Below are positions 17,598 through 27,924 of a stretch of DNA of 64,000 bases, piece after piece (position 1 is the first letter of the stretch; each line of letters begins with the position of its first letter). The DNA is from JAAYUH01 sp964640995 (GTDB lineage Bacteria; Caldisericota; Caldisericia; B22-G15), in assembly GCA_964640995.1 (NCBI GenBank), contig CAZXJJ010000001.1, positions 248,001 to 312,000 of the forward strand, read 5' to 3'. The position numbers were made by a program, and so were the translations under genes. The notes under the pieces are model-generated. The model saw only the letters and a program-made list of their open reading frames with translations. It did no database searches and had not been told where the DNA came from.

Positions 17598-18389
17598 ATG
17601 AAAAAATTTGTTAAATTTCTCTTAAGAATTTTAATTCCAATTATTATCATTCTTCTTATTTTAGGTTATTTTGGTTTTGTTCCATTTATTTCAGATATTA
17701 TTGGAACAAATAAACCAAAAGATTTGGGTGTAAAATTTACAGAAAAAGATTTTGAATCTGCAAGAAGTAAAACTGGCGTAAATTATCAAACTTTAAAAGG
17801 AGATCTCAAACCTGAAGAGAGTTTAAAATATTCTGGAAAAAGAAATGTGAGAATGGAATTAGTCTCAAGCGAATTAACCGCACTAATTTACGAGAGAAAA
17901 TGGAGATATTATCCAATGAAAAAGTGGACTGTTAGAATAAATGATGATGGAACTGTTGAAACATCAGGTCAAATTTTAACAAATAAACTGATGGATTGCC
18001 TTAAAGCATTTGGAATTTCACTTGAGACATCTTTAAATGAATATTATATAAAATATGGAGTTATTGGAAGCTTACAAAATCCTCAAATTGAGAGATTTTA
18101 TTCACTTCTAAACCAAATTTCAAGATTTATAAAATCAAATCCATCATTTTATATCAAAGGAAAGGCAGAGGTTAAAAATAACAAAATAACTTTACTTGAA
18201 ATACAATCAGTATATCTTGGAAAAGTAAATTTAACTTCAACTGTTAATAAATATATAGGTGAAATAAGAAGTTTTATTGAAGAAATTTTAAATAACACAC
18301 CTGGTTTATATGTAACTTCACTAACATTTCAAGATATGAAATTAAAATTTGTTGGAACTCTTCCTGCAACTGAATCACACTTAGAGTGA
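17598..18389 (+). CDS. Membrane-anchored protein of unknown function
   Basis: The 263 residues start with an uncleaved-looking anchor (about 4-28: FVKFLLRILIPIIIILLILGY) and then an outside domain. It contains NVRMELVSSELTALIYERKW, NDDGTVETSGQILTN, and a C-terminal GLYVTSLTFQDMKLKFVGTLP. The pairing of a TSGQ-type strand with an SSELTAL helix recalls lipid-binding-like folds, but I do not recognise the family. GGAGG lies 9 bases before ATG. The stop overlaps the dead NHL gene's stop by 9 bases. Confidence 0.6.
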   Translation: MKKFVKFLLRILIPIIIILLILGYFGFVPFISDIIGTNKPKDLGVKFTEKDFESARSKTGVNYQTLKGDLKPEESLKYSGKRNVRMELVSSELTALIYERKWRYYPMKKWTVRINDDGTVETSGQILTNKLMDCLKAFGISLETSLNEYYIKYGVIGSLQNPQIERFYSLLNQISRFIKSNPSFYIKGKAEVKNNKITLLEIQSVYLGKVNLTSTVNKYIGEIRSFIEEILNNTPGLYVTSLTFQDMKLKFVGTLPATESHLE

Positions 18390-19978
18390 AAGTTCAATAA
18401 CTGTTTTCTTTTCAACATTAAACCACTCGACTTTTGCTCCAAAAGATTCAGAAATAAATCTTAAAAGAACAAAAGTTCTTCCTTCTTTTATCAATGTTAG
18501 AGCATCTAGAGTTATAATTTTATCATTTACTCTTGCTATTTTATTTCCAACTTGAAGAGTAATTCTTATGTTCGACTCTTAATAAATTCTTATTGTTCTT
18601 GTATCACTCTCCCATGTGACTTCAGCACCAAATGACTCTGAAATAAACCTTATTGACACAACTGTTCTACCGGGTGTAACAACAAAAGGAGCAATTTTAG
18701 TATTGTTTGGATCAATATAAACCTCTTTATCATTAATAAGCGCCTTTGCTTTATCAATCCATAGAGTAATCTTAAGTTTTTCTGGTTTACTTTCTGCCAA
18801 AATTAATGAGAGGGGAATTTTTTGAATTCTTCTATTTCCTGAATCACATATCTAAAGGAATCCCTCAAATGCAAAAATATCATTTGGTTCAAGAAACTTT
18901 CCTAAGTCAAAATTATAATTAATTTCAGTCGTTCTTAAAGAAGGGTATTTTGTTAATGGACCTCTAATTTCAACAAAATTTCTTATAAATTTCAATGCCT
19001 TGCCATCCCAATTAAAAATTTTTATATCACACGAATCTTTGTCAAGAATTAAAAGGTAATTTTCATACAAAAAATTGAAACAGGATTATAAAGATTTAAA
19101 TTTTTACCTTCATATAGAAAATTATAATTTTTCTCATAAATCAATACTCTTTTGTTGCCATTATCAAGAATAAAAATATTTTCATCTTTATCAACAAAAA
19201 TAGATTCTGGATAATCAAATTCATATAGACCCTTACCAAATTTACCAAATGTTTTTATAAAATCACCCTTACTTGAAAATATGACAATTCTATCATTGTG
19301 AGAATCAACAACATAAATTTTATTTTATAAACAAAAATATCTTGAGGAAATAATAATGAATCATTGTTTAAATTTCTGTTTTAAATCTAAAATTAAGATT
19401 TTTATCAAAAGATGCAACCTCTCCAATATATCCTGATAGAACATAAATATTCCCATTTTCATCTATTGATATTCCATTTGGATGTTCAAATGCATAATTT
19501 ATTTTTTTAAAAAAATTTTTATTATTCTCAAAGAAAGAAATTGTACTATTCATGTTATCAACAACATAAATTTTTCCATTATATATTGAAATATCAATAG
19601 GTGAACTCAATCTTTTCTATCCAAAGGAAAATTCAAAATTAAAATTTTCATTAAAAACTTGAATTCTACTATCATTTGTATCAACAATATAAATTTTCTT
19701 GTCTTCGCCCAAGAAAATTGAATTAGGGTTCATGAATTTTCCATTTGCTTCACCATAATAACCAAATTCAGACCACTTGTTCGAATTTAAATCTAAAACT
19801 TAAATTGTATGACCAACAAAGTTAGATATATAAAGTTTATTTGAAGAGAGAGTTAATCCTGTAGGAAATATTAAATTGATGGTCCCCCTCCTTTTCCGAT
19901 AATTTCAATATTCTGAAATTTAAATCCAAATAAAATTACAAAAAGACACAAAATTATTATTAAAAATCTTTTTCTCAT
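18381..19978 (-). pseudogene. Broken NHL beta-propeller protein with copper-amine-oxidase-N repeats
   Basis: A signal peptide (MRKRFLIIILCLFVILFGF) begins at 19978. Repeats of the NHL type follow, each with a KIYVVDxxNxRI-like strand and a PxGI/PxSIF loop (for example NGKIYVVDNMNSTI, DENGNIYVLSGY, KIYVVDSHNDRIVIF, NIFILDNGNKRV). The C-terminus has two PF07833-type repeats, GRTVVSIRFISESFGAEVTW and, in the same frame, GRTFVLLRFISESFGAKVEW. In-frame stops occur at about 19800, 19619, 18855 and 18581, with frameshifts near 19890, 19370 and 19325. The intact protein was a secreted propeller with a stalk, of about 530 residues. It is the last gene of the signalling island. Confidence 0.85.
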
Positions 19979-19989
19979 TTAATCACTCC

Positions 19990-21769
19990 CTATGGAGATT
20001 TTTCAAGAGTCAATTCAAGTGTTTTTGTTTCTCCCTTTTTTATTGTTATTTCTGTTAAATAGTCTAAGTACCCTTCTAATCTTAAAATTATTTCATGTTT
20101 ACCAGGTTTAACTTCGAATGTTCCATCACTTAATCCAATAAGAGTTTTGTCAATATAAACTTCAACACCTTTTGGTTTTGTTATTATTTTTAAATAAGAT
20201 TTAGAAACTATTTTTTTTAAGTGTAACAGAAATGTTTTGTTCTTCATTCACAACTATATTTACCTCTTTTTCCCAATCTTCATAATCTTCGTGAGCTAAT
20301 TTAACTTTATATTTGCCAGGAGTTATGTTTATTTCCATGGGTGATTTACCTTTGAATTCATTATCAATATAAATTTCACACTCATTAGGTTCGCTTTTTA
20401 TTTTCAAAAATCCATATTTCGCTGATATTTTATCTTAAATTACCTAAAACCTCTTTATTTTCTGTTAAATTTAAATTAAGCAAATAATCTTCATAACCTG
20501 AAAGTTTTAGTTTTATTTTATGTTTCCAACTGAAATGTCATTTAATGTTTATGGTGTAACATATCCTGTGTCAATATCAACAATAAATATTTTTGCACCT
20601 TGTGGTTCTGATGATTATCAATAGGAATATTATTAAAAAAATTTTTTTTGGAGAGTAAATGTTGGTTTTGAAACTTTACTTTCAGAAACTTTAACTTCTC
20701 TTTTTAATTTAATATTTATAATTGTCCCTCTATCAGGAAGAACATCAACTAATAACTTCTTTTTTTCAAACCCCTCTTTTGAATTAAAATTTCATAATTT
20801 TTAGAAGGTAAATTTTTAATTAATGATGGCGAAAATCCTTTCTCTTCATTCTCAATTAAATTTTTTTGCTTTTTCTGGTTCTGTTTTTATAAAAATTTCA
20901 CCAAAACCCTCTCTTAATATCTCTTTTTCTTTAAATTCAAATTTCTTTTTGATTAATTTTCAGCTTTTTACTAATTGAAGGTCTTTTATAAACTCTTCAG
21001 GAGTTTAGTATCTATCTTCTTTATTTTTTGACAAACTTTTTTTAATAATATAATCTAAATCTTTAAATTTTTCTGGTAAATCAAGAGGAGGTGGTTCTTT
21101 AGTTAAATGCATATTTATAATACCCTAAGGAGTATCAGAATCAAATGTAGGATTTCCACTTATTAATTGATAAAAAGTAACACCAACAGAGTAAATATCA
21201 CTTCTTATATCAACTTCTTTCCCTTGTGCTTGCTCAGGTGAAATATAATATGGGGTTCCAAGTAGAGACCCTTCTTGAGTCATTGTGTGAGAAAACGAAA
21301 CTCTTGCAATTCCAAAATCCATTACTTTAATAACCCTATCTTTATTTATCATAATATTTTGTGGTTTTATGTCCCTATGTGTCTCAACTCCATTTTCTTT
21401 TGCATATTGCATTGCTTTTATAATTTAAATAACAATATTTATTGCTTCAATTATTTCAAATTTTCCTCTCTCTTCAATTAATTGTGATAAAGTTTTACCC
21501 TCAACATACTCCATTACAATAAAATATCTATTATCATAAATTCCAAAATCTTTTACTTTTGTGATATTTTCATGATTCATTTTACTGACAATTTCTGCTT
21601 CTCTTAAAAATCTCTTTATATAATTTGGAATTGAGGTTAATTCATCTTTTAGAATTTTTACAGCAAAAACCTCATATGTTGATAGGTCTCTTGCAATATA
21701 AACTGTTGCCATCCACCCGCTTACAACTTTATCATAAATTTTATATCTTTCTTTATTAATATCTTGCAT
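19990..21769 (-). pseudogene. Broken Ser/Thr protein kinase with tandem PEGA domains
   Basis: The kinase N-lobe starts MQDINKERYKI and has a glycine loop KVVSGWMATVYIARD, FAVKIL, then YVEGKTLSQLI. After an in-frame stop near 21425 it continues THRDIKPQNIM (HRD loop), VMDFGIAR (DFG) and GTPYYISPEQAQG. More stops occur near 21128 and 21009. Beyond these the rest is frameshifted pieces of PEGA repeats; the two best are YIDNEFKGKSPMEINITPGK and VYIDKTLIGLSDGTFEVKPG. The intact protein would be a kinase with an outside PEGA array, in the style of thermophile PASTA/PEGA kinases. It lies next to a PP2C phosphatase and an FHA protein, its natural partners, but it can no longer be made. Confidence 0.88.
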
Positions 21770-21774
21770 TATTT

Positions 21775-22559
21775 TTACCCTAGTGATTTAATTAAACATG
21801 AAACAACAGTCATATTGTCAAACTCGCCTTTTTGTTTACAAATTTTAATCAATTTTTCATATGACCTATCTATTCTTTCTTTGCTCATAATTTTGAAAAT
21901 TTCTTCATCTGAAAGTAAATCATGTATTCCATCAGTTACAAGAATTACTCTATCATTATTTTTTAAATCAAATGTATAAATATCTTGTTCTATATTTTCT
22001 TTTATTCCAACTGCTTTTGTTATGATATTTTTTGGTATTAAATTTTCAATTTCATTTTCATCTGATAATCCTTTATCTATATTCTCTTGAAACAAAGAGT
22101 GGTCTTTTGTTAATCTGTAAATTTCACTTTCCCTTATTAAGTAAGTTCTTGAATCACCAATATTTATAATTTTCATATTTTTATCAAAAATAAAAACAGC
22201 ATTAAATGTTGTGTCCATTCCTTTAAACTGAGGATTATTAATTGATTTTTCATAGATTTTTTAATTTAATTTTTTAAGAAAATTCCAAAAGGTTTTTATC
22301 TGAAAAAATTTTTTCAGGAGAGGGTTTTTTCTTCATCCCTTCTCCATGTTATTGCAAAATCTCCTTTTTGGTATAAAAAATCTTTTAAATAATCAACTGC
22401 TGAGGAGGAAGCAACTTCACCTGCCTTGTGCCCACCCATTCCATCACAAACAGATAAAACTATAAAATATTCATTTGAAACTATCAAAAATCTATCTTCA
22501 TTACTTTCTCTAATATTTCCTATATCACTTTTTCCATATTTTAAAACTTTTCTATTCAT
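21775..22559 (-). pseudogene. Broken PP2C-type protein phosphatase
   Basis: PP2C removes phosphate from Ser/Thr. The first 81 codons read well: SDIGNIRESNEDRF (metal-binding motif) and VCDGMGGHKAGEVAS. Then two frame changes (near 22325 and 22275) and an in-frame TAA near 22262 interrupt the fold. The rest is open from KIYEKSINNPQFKGMDTTF on, with NIGDSRTYLIR, LVTDGIHDLLSD and FDNMTVVSCLI. Metal ligands are all still encoded. The ATG overlaps the FHA stop, and the dead kinase starts 6 bases later, so the three formed one operon. Confidence 0.9.
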
Positions 22560-23452
22560 TAGAGAATTTTAAAAACTAATATTGTATTTCCTATTTTTAT
22601 CTCATCTCTATCATTTAATTCAAAACTTGTAATTTTCTCATTATTTACAAAAGTACCATTAGTTGAAGCAAGGTCATAAATAACAAATTTATCATCTTCA
22701 ATTTTTATTTTTGAATGTTGTCTTGAAACTTTACTGTCATCTATAACAATTTCATTTGAACTGTATCTTCCTATATTTATAACCTTCTTTTTTAGAGGAA
22801 ATGTTGCACCACCCTTCTTACCACTTTTAACAACCAAAATTGCAAGTGCACCTTCAACTCCTCCTTCTTCAATTACTGTTTCTTCATGCTTTTTAGAAAC
22901 TTTTGATTCAGAAACATACGTTTCTCCGGTTTTTTCTACTCTTTTTTCTGGTATATACCCTTTTGGCTCAGCCCTTTTAATTGTTTCATAAATAGGTTTT
23001 CTTCTTCTGAGTAAAAAGATATAGAGTAATGCAATAACTAATGCTCCTATTATTATTCCACCTAAAATTAGAGGATAATTTGATCCCATCTTTATTCTTT
23101 CTTTTTCTTGAAGAACAATTGACAGAGTTCTTGCTCCTACAACTTTTGTTGCATAAATAACTGTTCCTGAAACCCAATATTCTTCTCCAACTTTTGGTAC
23201 ATCAGGTGTTGTTAAAATTGCAATTTCTCCTGTTTCATCTGCCAAATCATACCACCTAAGTTGAAGAGATGGTTGAGTACCATTAGCTGTAACTCTTCCT
23301 CTTACTGCAATAAAATGTTGGCCATAGTTTAATGGATTATTTTTAATATCTGATGTTTTTACAATATAGGGATTTTCTGGATAACTTCTACAGGAAGCAA
23401 AACCTAAAAGAAGAATAACTAAAGTTAAAATTAAACTTAATTTTTTAAACAT
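22559..23452 (-). CDS. FHA-domain lipoprotein with OB-like outside domain
   Basis: FHA domains bind phosphothreonine. This 297-residue protein has a lipoprotein-type signal ending FASC (Cys21), an outside domain of about 100 residues with GRVTANGTQPSLQLRWYDLAD and VSGTVIYATKVVGARTLSIV (OB-fold-like), a membrane helix at about 126-148, a charged linker, and a C-terminal FHA domain (GRYSSNEIVIDDSKVSRQHS, then DLASTNGTFVNN). All FHA signature residues (GR, SRxHS, NG) are present. It is the only uninterrupted gene of the signalling island. Its kinase and phosphatase neighbours are dead, so its phosphorylated ligand would have to come from elsewhere. Confidence 0.9.
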   Translation of the reverse strand: MFKKLSLILTLVILLLGFASCRSYPENPYIVKTSDIKNNPLNYGQHFIAVRGRVTANGTQPSLQLRWYDLADETGEIAILTTPDVPKVGEEYWVSGTVIYATKVVGARTLSIVLQEKERIKMGSNYPLILGGIIIGALVIALLYIFLLRRRKPIYETIKRAEPKGYIPEKRVEKTGETYVSESKVSKKHEETVIEEGGVEGALAILVVKSGKKGGATFPLKKKVINIGRYSSNEIVIDDSKVSRQHSKIKIEDDKFVIYDLASTNGTFVNNEKITSFELNDRDEIKIGNTILVFKIL

Positions 23453-23479
23453 ACTTCACCTCCTTAAAAATTTATAAAA

Positions 23480-24145
23480 TCAATAAATTTTTAAACTTTT
23501 AGCAATTGATATAAAAATATTTAAAAATTCTGGAAAGAGAGCTTGATCAGCAATATATGTCAAATCATAACCAATTTTGTTTTCTAAAAAGAAAAAGTGT
23601 ACTTCATTGACTTTTTGTCCAACTTCATCAATTCAACTACAAATCAAAACTGTAAATTTCGTTCCATTTATTTCAGTTGATTCTTTATGAATTTCTTTAT
23701 ATTCTTTATATTGTTATGCTATCTTTGCATTTTCTTTTTTTGCCCAATTATCTAAATCCGCTTCTCTTAAATTTTTAATAATTTCAATAAATATATATGC
23801 TTCACCTCCAAAATATCTTCTATTTTCAGTAAATCCTACAAATTCTCCTCCAAAAAGATAAATTTTGTCTTTAATTTTAGAAGGTTTGAAATATTCATTT
23901 TTCGGATATTTAAATGATAAACCTAACTCTTCATCATTATAACTATTCCAATTTCTTACTGAATAATTTGGTAAATATCTTGGAAGATCGGGATTAACAT
24001 AATGAAGAACAGGTAACCAAGCAGTTTCTACTGAAAAATCTAACTTTGAGTAATCAAAAAGGTTTTGAGTTGTAAAATTCTTTACTGGCAACCATATTGT
24101 TAGACCTGAAGCATCTTGAAGATTTAAAAGCTTAGGGGTCTTCAT
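23480..24145 (-). pseudogene. Broken gene for a PsbP-like exported protein
   Basis: The open part (143 codons from 24145) has LPVKNFTTQNLFDYS and DEELGLSFKYPKNEYF; the latter is the GxSFxYP start typical of PsbP/DUF1795-like domains. After the stop near 23717 the same frame continues through INGTKFTVLI, another stop (near 23635) and a clean ending GYDLTYIADQALFPEFLNIF. No signal peptide is visible at this start, so the 5' part may be lost. It starts 15 bases after the dead clostripain gene. The specific family is uncertain. Confidence 0.6.
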
Positions 24146-24160
24146 GAATATAACCTGGTG

Positions 24161-25221
24161 TTAATTTTTATATATAATTAATCTATTTAAAACATTCAAA
24201 ACTTCATCTATAGAATTTTTAATCTCATAACATAATTTGTTATTCTGACATCTTTTTTTATTACATCGAGAATGTATTTTAAATCGAGAAATGTTGAGTA
24301 CATTCCCTCTTTTTCAATATATGGAACACTTAAAATATCTTCTATAATATAATCTCCATATTATACAAAATTTCTTAAAATTGCAGTTGATAGATTATCT
24401 ATTGCTTTTTTTAAATTATTAATTTCTAACATATTAAAAGCAGTGTATATCTGTGACATCGACTTCATTTCTTCAGGTGGATTTTTCCATCCTTCAATGA
24501 AAATTTTTATAATCATTTCTGAAAAATCTTTAGGAGTTATTCCAGGATACCCACTTAAAGGTCTAAATGCTTTTTCAAAATTTGTGTAACTAAATGATGA
24601 AATTTCAGAAGCAAAAATGAAATTTGCATCATCTCTAAATTGATAAAGAACTTCAGTCGTTCACATTAAAAAGTAATAAAAATGAATAACATCAAACTTT
24701 CTGCCAGTTTCATATCTTGCTTCTCTTAATGCTTTTTGTAAATCTATTGCTGACATAAAAGGTTCTTTTATAGTATCTTCAATAATTCCTGTCCAACCTC
24801 CTCCATGTGTTGAAATTATCAATGTATTTTGATTTGATGGATAATTTTAATTCCCCAAACCATAAAATCTCTTAGAATATTGTAATTAGCAGAATCAACT
24901 ATTCCAACATCAATTGTTTAGAATCTATCTTTTTTAGATAATCATCCTTTATTACGTAATATCTTGTTGCTTTTCCATTTTCAGATAATCTAGAAAATTG
25001 TACTAACATATTAAATTTTGGGATAGAACCGATTTTTTCAAGTTGATTTAACTCTTTAAACATATCATCTTCAAGATTATTTGTTCCTCCCATATAAAAA
25101 ATGTCAAATTTGCTGATGGTTGTGTTTGTTGTGCAGAAGGGTTAACAATAGTTTTTCTGCATGAAAAGGAAGAGATTGCTATGAATATTAAAATTAGAAG
25201 AATTATGCCTCTTTTTTTAAT
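24161..25221 (-). pseudogene. Broken clostripain-like cysteine peptidase (C11) lipoprotein
   Basis: Pieces read as a lipoprotein signal (LILIFIAISSFSC) and then YMGGTNNLEDDMFKELNQLE and FNMLVQFSR. A later frame has TLIISTHGGGWTGI, the catalytic His motif HGGGW of clostripain-like peptidases. Next come RKFDVIHFYYFLM, where the catalytic Cys (usually in a DxCLM loop) is missing, and KAFRPLSGYPGITPKDF. AGGAGG lies in front of codon ATT at 25219-25221, so the ATG has apparently been lost. Several frameshifts and stops follow. The function would have been extracellular protein cleavage at the cell surface. Confidence 0.8.
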
Positions 25222-25418
25222 TTTTTATCCTCCTTTTTTCAAAAGATTCTTTAATCAAACTAATAATGTCATCTAAATCTTTAAAATTTCTTTTATTTTT
25301 GAAATTTAAATCTTCAATAACTCCAAAAAGTTTGTCTTTATTTTTTACAATTTTAATTAAAAACTCCACTTTTTTATTCCCATCAAATCAATTAAATAAA
25401 TGATTTGTTACAGAAATG
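25217..25418 (-). pseudogene. Short remnant frame between two dead genes
   Basis: Read leftwards, the frame gives DGNKKVEFLIKIVKNKDKL, FGVIEDLNF and FKDLDDIISLIKESFEKRR to a TAA at 25217. An in-frame TGA precedes it, and no start codon with a ribosome site is present. Small proteins of this form (a strand, GxIED, then a leucine-rich helix) often sit beside BTAD regulators. I infer a decayed accessory gene, but the call is weak. Confidence 0.35.
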
Positions 25419-27195
25419 TTACAAAATTTTATTTAAATTTACTATTTTAGATATGTCTATATCCCAATTCTTTTTATATTTTTCTTTAGATTTTTTAAAA
25501 CATTTTTTTGCAAATACCCTTTTCTTTAATTTTATTAAATAATAAAAAAATTTTTTTAAAATTTCATCCTGAAAAGGATCAATCTGCAAGGATTTTTTTA
25601 AATATTCCAACCCTTTTTCTTTATCCTTTTTTATTAATCAATAATTCACCACAAATATTTAATAAATTTATATATATCTCTTCCAGTTCATATTTCTTAT
25701 GAATTACAAAATCCTTATATCTATCTTCATTTAAAAATCTTTCTTTATATAGGTTTATTGCATTTAATAATAATTCTTTATCTCTATCTTCAATTGCCCT
25801 TTTACTTATCTCTTCAAATTCAAAAGAATCTATGTAAAATTCATCTAAGTTAAGATAAACTAAATCTTTATCAATCTTTATTTATTTACTTTTTTTATAA
25901 TTCTTTAGATTTGGTTCTAAAACCCTTTTTAATATTGAAATAGAAACTCTAAAAGAGGTTGATTTTGATTTTAAAGAAAGATTTGGAAAAATATCTTCAT
26001 AAATTTCTTCTTTTAATGCTTCCTTTTTTTATTAAATATTTAAAAAGGTCCTTTGTGCTTTCTCTTTTCCATTCGATATCTTTTACTTCAGAACCATCTC
26101 TTAACGAAGAAAAAGCTCCAAAAGTTTTTATTGAAATTTTTTTCTCCTTTTCAATCTCAAACCTCCTTTTAAAATAATCCTGTTCTTCTCTTGATAATAC
26201 AGATTTTATATAAAAAGAAAACCCTTTTTTCTATTAATTTTTTAATTTCTATTTTTAAATTTTCCAATTCATCTATTTGCTTATGAGGATTTATAAAAAG
26301 AAAAAGATATGTTTCAAATAAATTCAATAAAATTTCATTATTTTCCAAAAATTTTGCTATTTTTATAGATTTTGCCTTCTCATAATATCCATAATTTTTT
26401 AATATCTCTTCTTTAAAAATTGGATGTATTCTAAAGAAATTTTCATCCTATTCAACAAAGATATTTCTTCTTGTAAAATTTCTAAGAACTTTATTCCATT
26501 CTTTATTAAATTTCTCAACCAAATTTTTATTCATAAATTCACATATCGTAAAAACTTTTAAAACTTCAATTTCATTTTCTTTTAAAATTTTAAAAATTTC
26601 TTCTTTAAAGAATTTATCTATTATTTTTGAATCAAAAATTTTTTATCTTCTCATTATAAAATTTTGAAATTAAATTAATGTATAAAACCCATCCATTGCT
26701 TTTTCAGTAAATATTTTCAATCTCTTTATTACTAATTTTTATTTTTTTAAATTTAAAAAACTCTTTTATCTCATTTTTTCTAAACTTTAAATCATCTGAA
26801 GGTATTATAGAAACCCTTTCTCTTAAAATATCAATGTAAAAAGTTTCAGGCAAATAGTATCTACATGAAACGATTAAATGAATACTTTCATCTGTATTTT
26901 TTATAATGAATCTTATTAATTCAACAATTTCATCTTCATCGATTAATTCATGGAAGTCATCTATAATAACATAAAAATCATCCTCTTTACTATTTAAAAA
27001 ATTGACAATATAGTTTAATAATTCATTTTGAGGTATTTTAAAATTTGGTTTTTCATTTTTAATCAATGAAATAATAATTGATTTTTATAAATAAGTTTTT
27101 TGTCACTATTTTGATTGAATAGTTTTATTAAGTTTTTTCTAATATAAATATCACTTTTTAATTTTGGTAAATTATATTTATACACACAATTTACC
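25419..27195 (-). pseudogene. Broken LAL/SARP-type regulator (MalT-like ATPase plus BTAD)
   Basis: The 5' end encodes NLPKLKSDIYIRKNLIKLF, the conserved start of MalT/LAL ATPases. The segment that should carry the Walker A loop is missing, and the sequence jumps to NQLLFHW(stop). A Walker B-like FYVIIDDFHELI and SCRYYLPETFYIDIL follow. Further on, ISIKTFGAFSSLRDG and WKRESTKDLFKYLI mark the DNA-binding start of a BTAD/SARP module, and the end reads as TPR-like helices (EYLKKSLQIDPFQDEIL). Stops and shifts occur throughout 25700-26700. It was probably the local transcription activator of the signalling island and is now completely dead. Confidence 0.75.
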
Positions 27196-27295
27196 CCTTT
27201 TATTAATTTTAACTTAATTTTTTTAAAAACATATTAAATGTTATAATTAAAAAAATATTTTATTTTCAAAAAATATAATATTCAGGAGGAATATT
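27181..27295 (+). promoter_or_regulatory. Likely promoter and leader of the PH-like gene
   Basis: A TATAAT at 27242-27247 lies about 50 bases before ATG 27296, with an AGGAGG site at 27283-27288. No good -35 is evident, though AT-rich sequence upstream could serve as an UP-type element. The dead regulator's start diverges on the other side. The -10 call is by eye only. Confidence 0.35.
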
Positions 27296-27808
27296 ATGGA
27301 TGAAAAGATTTTAGAAGTAATTCCAGTTAATTGGAAAAAAAGTATGTTTAAATTGGAACCATGGGCTCTTGTAATAACAGATAAGAGAATGTTATTTGCA
27401 AAATGGACTCAGGAACTTTTTAAAAAAGAATCAGAAAGAAGAAAAGAAGAAACAAAAGAAGCAGGAGGAGGGAAACTTAAACAATTTTTCTCTCAGATGG
27501 GCACAGGTTTCTCATATTATAAAAAATATTATGAAATGACGCCTGAGGAGATTATTGGTGAGCATAATGAAAACTTTGCACTTGCACCAAATGATATCGT
27601 AAGAGTTGATATGAAAAAGGGAAGAGGCAAAGGTGGAGCAATTATTAATATAAAAGTTGGAGTAAATATTGGTGGTAGTGGAGACCTTGATGATCTTGAA
27701 ACACCACATGAACTAATAATTACAACTAAAACTGGTAAAATTGTTTTCACTTTTAACACCAACTTTGCAAAGGTAAAAGGTGCCCTAAGCCAGGCTTTTA
27801 ATTTATAG
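27296..27808 (+). CDS. PH/GRAM-like domain protein of unknown function
   Basis: The 170-residue soluble protein begins with EPWALVITDKRMLFAKW, the strand pattern of bacterial PH-like or GRAM-like domains. A basic/Glu-rich helix (about 48-62), a Gly-rich linker, a strand DIVRVDMKKGRG and a C-terminal ELIITTKTGKIVFTF with a final helix follow. It may bind a membrane or a partner. No specific family is recognised. It has a strong AGGAGG site and stands alone between a dead regulator and the peptide-transport operon. Confidence 0.6.
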   Translation: MDEKILEVIPVNWKKSMFKLEPWALVITDKRMLFAKWTQELFKKESERRKEETKEAGGGKLKQFFSQMGTGFSYYKKYYEMTPEEIIGEHNENFALAPNDIVRVDMKKGRGKGGAIINIKVGVNIGGSGDLDDLETPHELIITTKTGKIVFTFNTNFAKVKGALSQAFNL

Positions 27809-27924
27809 AAAATATAAATAACAAATTTTAAAAACCATAGAAACTTTGTATTATTGTATTTTAAAATATTTTATATTAAAATAAATATAAATACTCCCAA
27901 AAGGAGGGAGATTAGGAGGTTTAT

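Noticed and set aside
18381..27195. The broken island as a result of sequencing error only
   Set aside because: Lesions include loss of the Walker A segment, a lost start codon behind a perfect ribosome site and missing catalytic residues, while neighbouring long genes have no errors.
27880..27912. CTCC-AAAA-GGAG hairpin before the SLH protein as a riboswitch or regulator
   Set aside because: It is a short stem that overlaps the purine-rich ribosome-site region, with no known aptamer pattern.
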